Shown one piece after another: positions 61,697 to 64,000 of a DNA stretch of 64,000 nt. Below the pieces are notes generated by a model. That model saw only the letters and a program-made list of their open reading frames with translations. It had not been told where the DNA came from and ran no database searches. Every line of letters begins with the position of its first letter. The stretch's first letter is position 1. A program made the translations under genes and the position numbers. The stretch comes from Epiperipatus broadwayi (taxonomy: Eukaryota > Onychophora > Udeonychophora > Euonychophora > Peripatidae). Where the stretch lies: NCBI GenBank assembly GCA_028023455.1, contig JAQFVV010006841.1, positions 124,001 to 188,000 on the forward strand. Direction: 5' to 3'.

Positions 61697-63220
61697 TTTA
61701 CCGATTCAACAACATGTGATTTATACAATAACATCTATATATAAAGAAAATGAAAAACATAGGCACTATAAAAAGCATACTGACAAAAACATATATTTAT
61801 GACAAATAAGTATTTACTAAGCTCAACAATACTAAAAGCAAACTATGCAATCTATAGAAAGTAATTGTTAGCAATAAATCTATAAAAAATTAAATTAAAA
61901 AAATATCTTTACATAAGAAAAATAAAATATATGAATGCTATAAAAACTATGCAGTTACTGTCATAAATATATGTTTTTATGTTATTATTTATATGATATA
62001 ATTATTTATGGCATATGTATTTTTCATTTGCTCTATACATTTACTTTAAAAGGCAAAAAATATATTTATAACTATATATTTAAAGTTTTTATAGTTCCAG
62101 GTTTTATATTTTTCTCATGTACAGTTTTTATTTATTTAATTTTTTATATATTTATTGTTGTGATTATTTTTTTATGGATAATATAGCTTACTTTTTTATT
62201 CTGTTGCGTTTTGAAATTTAATTTTTTATGGAGTTACAATTTTTCTTTACAGCTAATTTAATTTTTTGGGGAAATGCTTATATTGATACCATTTATTAAA
62301 TATATTTATTTTGTAATCATTATGAATTGATATAATTGCTAAATATATTATTTTTAGGTTTTTAAAATATTATTGTGTTGTTTTTTCAAAAAGTATAAAA
62401 CTTAGTAAGTTTTTTTTTTTTTGGCCATTAGTATGTAATTATGAATAGATCACAGGCTCTAATAGCATTAGTTATATTTGTTTGTTGTATTTGAAGCCTT
62501 TTATAATAAATATAATGTATTTATGTTGCTAAGAATAATAAAGGTTCTGTTGGGGATAGAAAATTAATTGTACAATTGACATTTATTATATTTTCCATTC
62601 ATTTTAATAATCTTCAATGAAGCTTGTATTTACAATAAAAAATCAATATTAATCAATACAAACTTAAATGAATGAATGTATATATAAATATAAAAGTCTT
62701 ACAATATAGTGATAGTACATCTGAAAATCATGCTGTGACCTGGGTTAATGAAATTTAAGATTGTTTTAGGTAGCATTAGTCCATATGTAACTTAGTAATC
62801 ACTCAATATTAATTGGTAAACAGGGTATTTAGCTATTTTTATCTAAAGAATAAAACAAGAATGGCTAAAAATGCTCAAAATCTTCACAACCAGCACAAAC
62901 CTAGTGGCTAAGGTTTTTCCTTTGACTATTTTTCCATAAGGCATTGTTTGTCTTCTTTATGAAATTTTTTTATTTTCCTGATAATGAAAGTTTCAAACAA
63001 AATGACTATCCAAATACAAAGCTCTATTAGTTCTATAAAATTATGGAATATCTGAGAGAACCCTTTAGCTTTTTATATATTCCAAATGAAACATCTTACT
63101 TTGGATGAAAGTGTGATATTCTTTAAAGTATGCCATAGCTGGAAAGTGTATATTGATAAGAAGATAGCCCATTTGGAAAAAAATAAACAACTTTTTTATT
63201 GTTTTCATACTAAAATAAAA
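61697..63220. other. AT-rich DNA without a recognisable gene
   Basis: The 71-residue plus frame at 61971-62186 is hydrophobic only because the sequence is T-rich. Nothing else is identifiable. Confidence 0.55.
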
Positions 63221-63415
63221 TAAACCATTAAGCATCACATGATCACCATCTCTTATAAAGCTCCTCACTGACGAAGGCCACAAGCCAGAAACTAGTCTGG
63301 GGATATTGGATGAGTAGGCATTAGATAGGGATTGTATGCACAAGTCTTCTGGCACCCATTGATTACTCTGGTTGGCATAGGGTGGCACTACTGTATGGAG
63401 AGTTTTGCCTTGTTT
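63221..63415. mobile_element. Foldback family 1, single-armed copy
   Basis: In order: TAAACCATTAAGCATCACAT, GATCACCATCTCTTAT, CTCCTCACTGACGAAGGCCA, AAGCCAGAAACTAGTCTGGG, GATGAGTAGGCATTAGATAG, TCTTCTGGCACCCATTGATT, TGGCACTACTGTATGGAGAG and TTTTGCCTTGTTTTAAAA. It contains every module seen separately at 10.5 and 27.5 kb but only one of the two long arms. The 107-residue minus frame 63065-63388 overlaps it and is not a gene. Confidence 0.85.
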
Positions 63416-63498
63416 TAAAATAACTGCTGAAATTTAACGGGCAGACTTAAATGAATTGAAGAGCTAAAAGATTAACTAAATTCTATGAGTAAAAGACA

Positions 63499-63900
<402 letters not shown>

Positions 63901-64000
63901 TAAAATGCAATATGAAAATAGTATTTTTAATTTAATAGTTTGTTTTAATATGTCACTCACATATCATTTTTGTAATATGAAAATTTGTCATATTTCAGTT

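Noticed and set aside
63065-63388. 107-residue minus-strand frame
   Set aside because: More than half of it lies in foldback family 1.

Overview
The window looks like AT-rich, repeat-dense animal nuclear DNA, probably from an invertebrate. The reasons are tRNA-derived SINEs with target-site duplications, decayed RTE/CR1-type LINEs, mariner and hAT remnants, foldback elements, long microsatellites, and no operon structure or bacterial-style genes. The exact clade cannot be fixed from the sequence. I see no intact host protein gene, rRNA, functional tRNA or CRISPR array. Most open frames here are shadows of repeats or chance AT-rich frames.

Layout. 0-3.4 kb is featureless AT-rich DNA. 3.4-4.2 kb is the 3' end of a minus-strand LINE. 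4.36-7.04 kb is a rearranged LTR-retroelement locus holding two long LTR copies in inverted orientation plus two LTR-end scraps. 7-17.2 kb carries solo foldback arms, a Gly-tRNA-type SINE, foldback elements and (ATT)n and (TA)n arrays. 17.87-19.7 kb is a less AT-rich island, possibly a decayed retroelement. 20.6-23.4 kb holds a foldback, a LINE reverse-transcriptase remnant and a hAT-like MITE. 26-29.9 kb holds a SINE with a perfect duplication, a 77-bp-arm foldback, and a terminal-inverted-repeat element enclosing a LINE C-terminal zinc-knuckle frame. 32.5 kb is an almost loopless long hairpin. 33.35-34.07 kb is a mariner transposase relic.

The most unusual part is about 34.3-45 kb. Its plus strand is visibly poor in C relative to G. 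It has a CCAAT/TATA promoter-like block at 35.23 kb, an LTR-like unit at 39.5-40.6 kb, and a lysine/asparagine/glutamate-rich coiled-coil reading frame of about 766 codons at 42.57-44.87 kb. That frame is interrupted only by three single-base frame changes. I cannot assign it to a family. It may be the gag-like gene of an undescribed retroelement or the remains of another integrated element.

45-64 kb returns to repeat-rich DNA: four SINEs, a long minus-strand LINE (endonuclease plus reverse transcriptase), local tandem duplications, two hairpin elements, a diverged direct-repeat cluster, and a (CTAT)n array of about 310 bp. No genes can be shown to work together. The only functional relation that can be inferred is the usual one: the LINEs may have supplied the machinery that moved the short SINEs.
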